Origin: an uncultured Saprospiraceae bacterium
GTDB taxonomy: Bacteria; Bacteroidota; Bacteroidia; Chitinophagales; Saprospiraceae
Length of the DNA stretch: 62,222 nt
Assembly: GCA_938015415.1 (NCBI GenBank)
Contig: CALLPK010000052.1
Span: 1-62,222, forward strand
Direction: 5' to 3'
Of this stretch, positions 60,818 through 62,222 are shown piece by piece (positions within the stretch are counted from its first letter, which is position 1; each line of letters begins with the position of its first letter). The notes below the pieces were generated by a model. That model saw only the letters and a list, made by a program, of their open reading frames with translations. It was not told where the DNA came from and did not search any database. The position numbers and the translations under genes were made by a program.

Positions 60818-61957
60818 TTATAACATTAAATTTGTGAATTCAGTAGTGAATTCTACGTCAGCGTCTAATATGAAATTAAGGTAACTAGGATTACTAATTA
60901 AGAATATAACATTAGGGTGGTTAGCATCCCATCCAAAACGCTCCATCAAGACACTGATCACCTGCTCTTCCGAAGGTAATGGCATATTTTCCTCCACACA
61001 ACTTGCCGCTATCCCCGTTGGCTCGACAAGTCCAAAACCCTCCACGTACATATGATAGACACATAGATATAATGCATCAAAGAGATCATTATCTAAATTG
61101 TTGTCTTCTAGCCATTTTTCTAGAAATGCTGCTTTTTCTGCGTAAAAATCCTCATTAACGTTTGGTCCGCTACTACTTCCTCCGTTAGTTGGATCATTTG
61201 TATTCGGATCAGTGGTGTTAGGTGAATTAACAGTTGGTCCCCAATTAACTGAACCACTAATTGCTCCATATGGCTCGTCTTTCCAACATTCTTGATACAG
61301 AAGTTCACAATTTAAGGGTTGATTATACGGATTTGGACAGTTAAAACAGGCTATTGGTTCCAAAAAGCAATCACCATAAATTTCGATACAATTCCATTCA
61401 CTTCGTTCTTTCGCTCTATTACTATTTTTTTTCAGCCAATCCATATACTTGCCATCTAATGTAGCTTTCATTCCTTTAGCACATATAATGAGACTTTGCA
61501 CCGCTCCGCGATAAAGGTGGTAATCTTCGGTCTCTAAGTACTCTTTACTGATGGCTGTTTCTATTTCTTTTAACGGGAAAAAGTAAATAGCGTCAACACC
61601 ATCGGGTTTAACCATCACCTTTATAATTCCCGTAATAGATCCTTCTTTTATGGTCGGGATAGAAGTGATATTAACATTTTCCCCTCTTTTCCGAAAACCT
61701 TTGTTAGCATGAGGATAGCCAAAAGTATTTATAAAATTAAGCATCATGTCACCATCCATTTCCTTTGCCATAAGGTCAAATAAAAAGGTTAAATCCCAGT
61801 CGGTAGTATCATTTAGTCTTGATTTGGCATCCGTTTTATCTCCCCTGAGGCTGGCGGTATCGACAGTATTTGGACTTATGGATAAAGGTTCTTCTTTACT
61901 ACAGGAATAAAGAAATAAGAGGGATAAAAAAAAGAATAAAAATTTGAAATTCTTCAT
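60818..61957 (-). CDS. Lipoprotein half of a polymorphic toxin (N-terminal part, ends at an in-frame TAA)
   Basis: 379 aa. Lipoprotein signal MKNFKFLFFFLSLLFLYSC, Cys 19 lipidated. The mature part is a mixed region with Cys-rich segments (YGDCFLEPIACFNCPNP), a Pro/Asn/Thr/Ser-rich linker about 240-268, and Trp/Leu-rich helices (EKAAFLEKWLEDNNL, LMERFGWDANHP). It ends ...DADVEFTTEFTNLML then TAA, after which the frame continues into the AHH ORF. It looks like the secretion and delivery part of a single toxin that is now split. Confidence 0.72.
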   Translation of the reverse strand: MKNFKFLFFFLSLLFLYSCSKEEPLSISPNTVDTASLRGDKTDAKSRLNDTTDWDLTFLFDLMAKEMDGDMMLNFINTFGYPHANKGFRKRGENVNITSIPTIKEGSITGIIKVMVKPDGVDAIYFFPLKEIETAISKEYLETEDYHLYRGAVQSLIICAKGMKATLDGKYMDWLKKNSNRAKERSEWNCIEIYGDCFLEPIACFNCPNPYNQPLNCELLYQECWKDEPYGAISGSVNWGPTVNSPNTTDPNTNDPTNGGSSSGPNVNEDFYAEKAAFLEKWLEDNNLDNDLFDALYLCVYHMYVEGFGLVEPTGIAASCVEENMPLPSEEQVISVLMERFGWDANHPNVIFLISNPSYLNFILDADVEFTTEFTNLML

Positions 61958-62160
61958 GTTAATGGTGATTTATGGTTATGTAATAAATAATAATTTATCT
62001 CTAAGGGGAAAGGATGAAGTTTTAACTGGATCGAAGATCAAGTTTCTTGAAAGGGGAAATCTAAATAAGGGGATGGAGAAGGGAGTAAATAATATGGTTA
62101 TCAATAATATACAGTAGGTAAATTCTTTTGTTATGCGGCAAGGCGATTATTGTAAAATTA

Positions 62161-62204
62161 TTGTTAAGCACGTTAACTACGACACAAGGATAAGTGCTTA
62201 ACAA
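62161..62204. promoter_or_regulatory. 11-bp perfect inverted repeat upstream of the toxin
   Basis: TTGTTAAGCAC (62161-62171) and GTGCTTAACAA (62194-62204) are exact inverses with a 22-base gap. About 200 bases upstream of the lipoprotein start. No T-run follows. An operator or an element end is possible. Confidence 0.45.
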
Positions 62205-62222
62205 GATAGATGCAAGGGATGA

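Overview
The window is about 62 kb of AT-rich bacterial chromosome that reads as Bacteroidota, most likely a Saprospiria/Lewinella-type lineage. The evidence is a gliding lipoprotein GldH, a secreted protein ending in a type IX secretion (T9SS) type A sorting domain, a PorE-like TPR/propeller/OmpA protein, -7 boxes of the TAnnTTTG type, almost no Shine-Dalgarno sites, and family-typical gene sets (Ig-like lipoprotein next to LptB; RDD/SpoIIM/DUF4129/DUF4350/MoxR/DUF58; GrpE-DnaJ; DUF4197; dodecin). Most of the window is core housekeeping sequence. I see no rRNA or tRNA gene and no CRISPR array.

Layout. 1-0.4 kb: the 3' end of an IS5-like transposase, cut by the window edge, and a hairpin. 0.4-4.9 kb: XerD, an Ig-like lipoprotein, LptB and two small related proteins. 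4.9-6.2 kb: a TnpB-only (IS1341-type) insertion element framed by matching hairpins. 6.5-11.2 kb: NifU, a TPR protein and a PorE-like protein. 11.4-18 kb (minus strand): the MoxR/DUF58 membrane-stress cluster, divergent from RDD, RlmD and a small unknown. 20.9-25 kb: hybrid histidine kinase, Hpt protein and receiver, coupled to rfbA. 25-27.8 kb: a TPR histidine kinase/LuxR regulator operon. 28-36.6 kb: VWA protein, LPG-synthase-like membrane protein, thioredoxins, GrpE/DnaJ, GldH, DUF4197, dodecin and TPR lipoprotein. 36.6-46 kb: T9SS cargo, UvrD-type helicase/nuclease fusion, fatty-acid hydroxylase, TIGR03643, DUF2256 (54 aa), receiver, PdxA and leucyl aminopeptidase. 46-59.1 kb: RsmA, YqeY, a TrpF-like protein without the catalytic Cys, an alkyltransferase-like protein, DUF922, CoaX, a decayed class V aminotransferase, M42 peptidase, CinA, 2-oxoacid dehydrogenase E2, an OmpA/SPOR protein and two methyltransferases.

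59.2-62.2 kb is the main accessory locus: a lipoprotein-anchored polymorphic toxin with a C-terminal AHH nuclease domain, followed by an Imm11-like immunity gene. The toxin reading frame is continuous from 61957 to 59939 except for one in-frame TAA at 60820-60818, so the lipoprotein half and the nuclease half appear as two ORFs in the same frame. This is either a recently broken toxin, a sequence error, or a deliberate split.

Small mobile or structured repeats run through the intergenic regions: a 163-bp palindromic element (58320-58482) filling the gap between two methyltransferase genes, an 82-bp MITE-like element (29245-29326) whose ends resemble the IS end at 124-140 and solo copies at 8997 and 18064, inverted 23-mers around a nested hairpin between convergent genes (11169-11410), 8-bp tandem repeats (3237-3283), and an 18-bp direct repeat (47632/47721).
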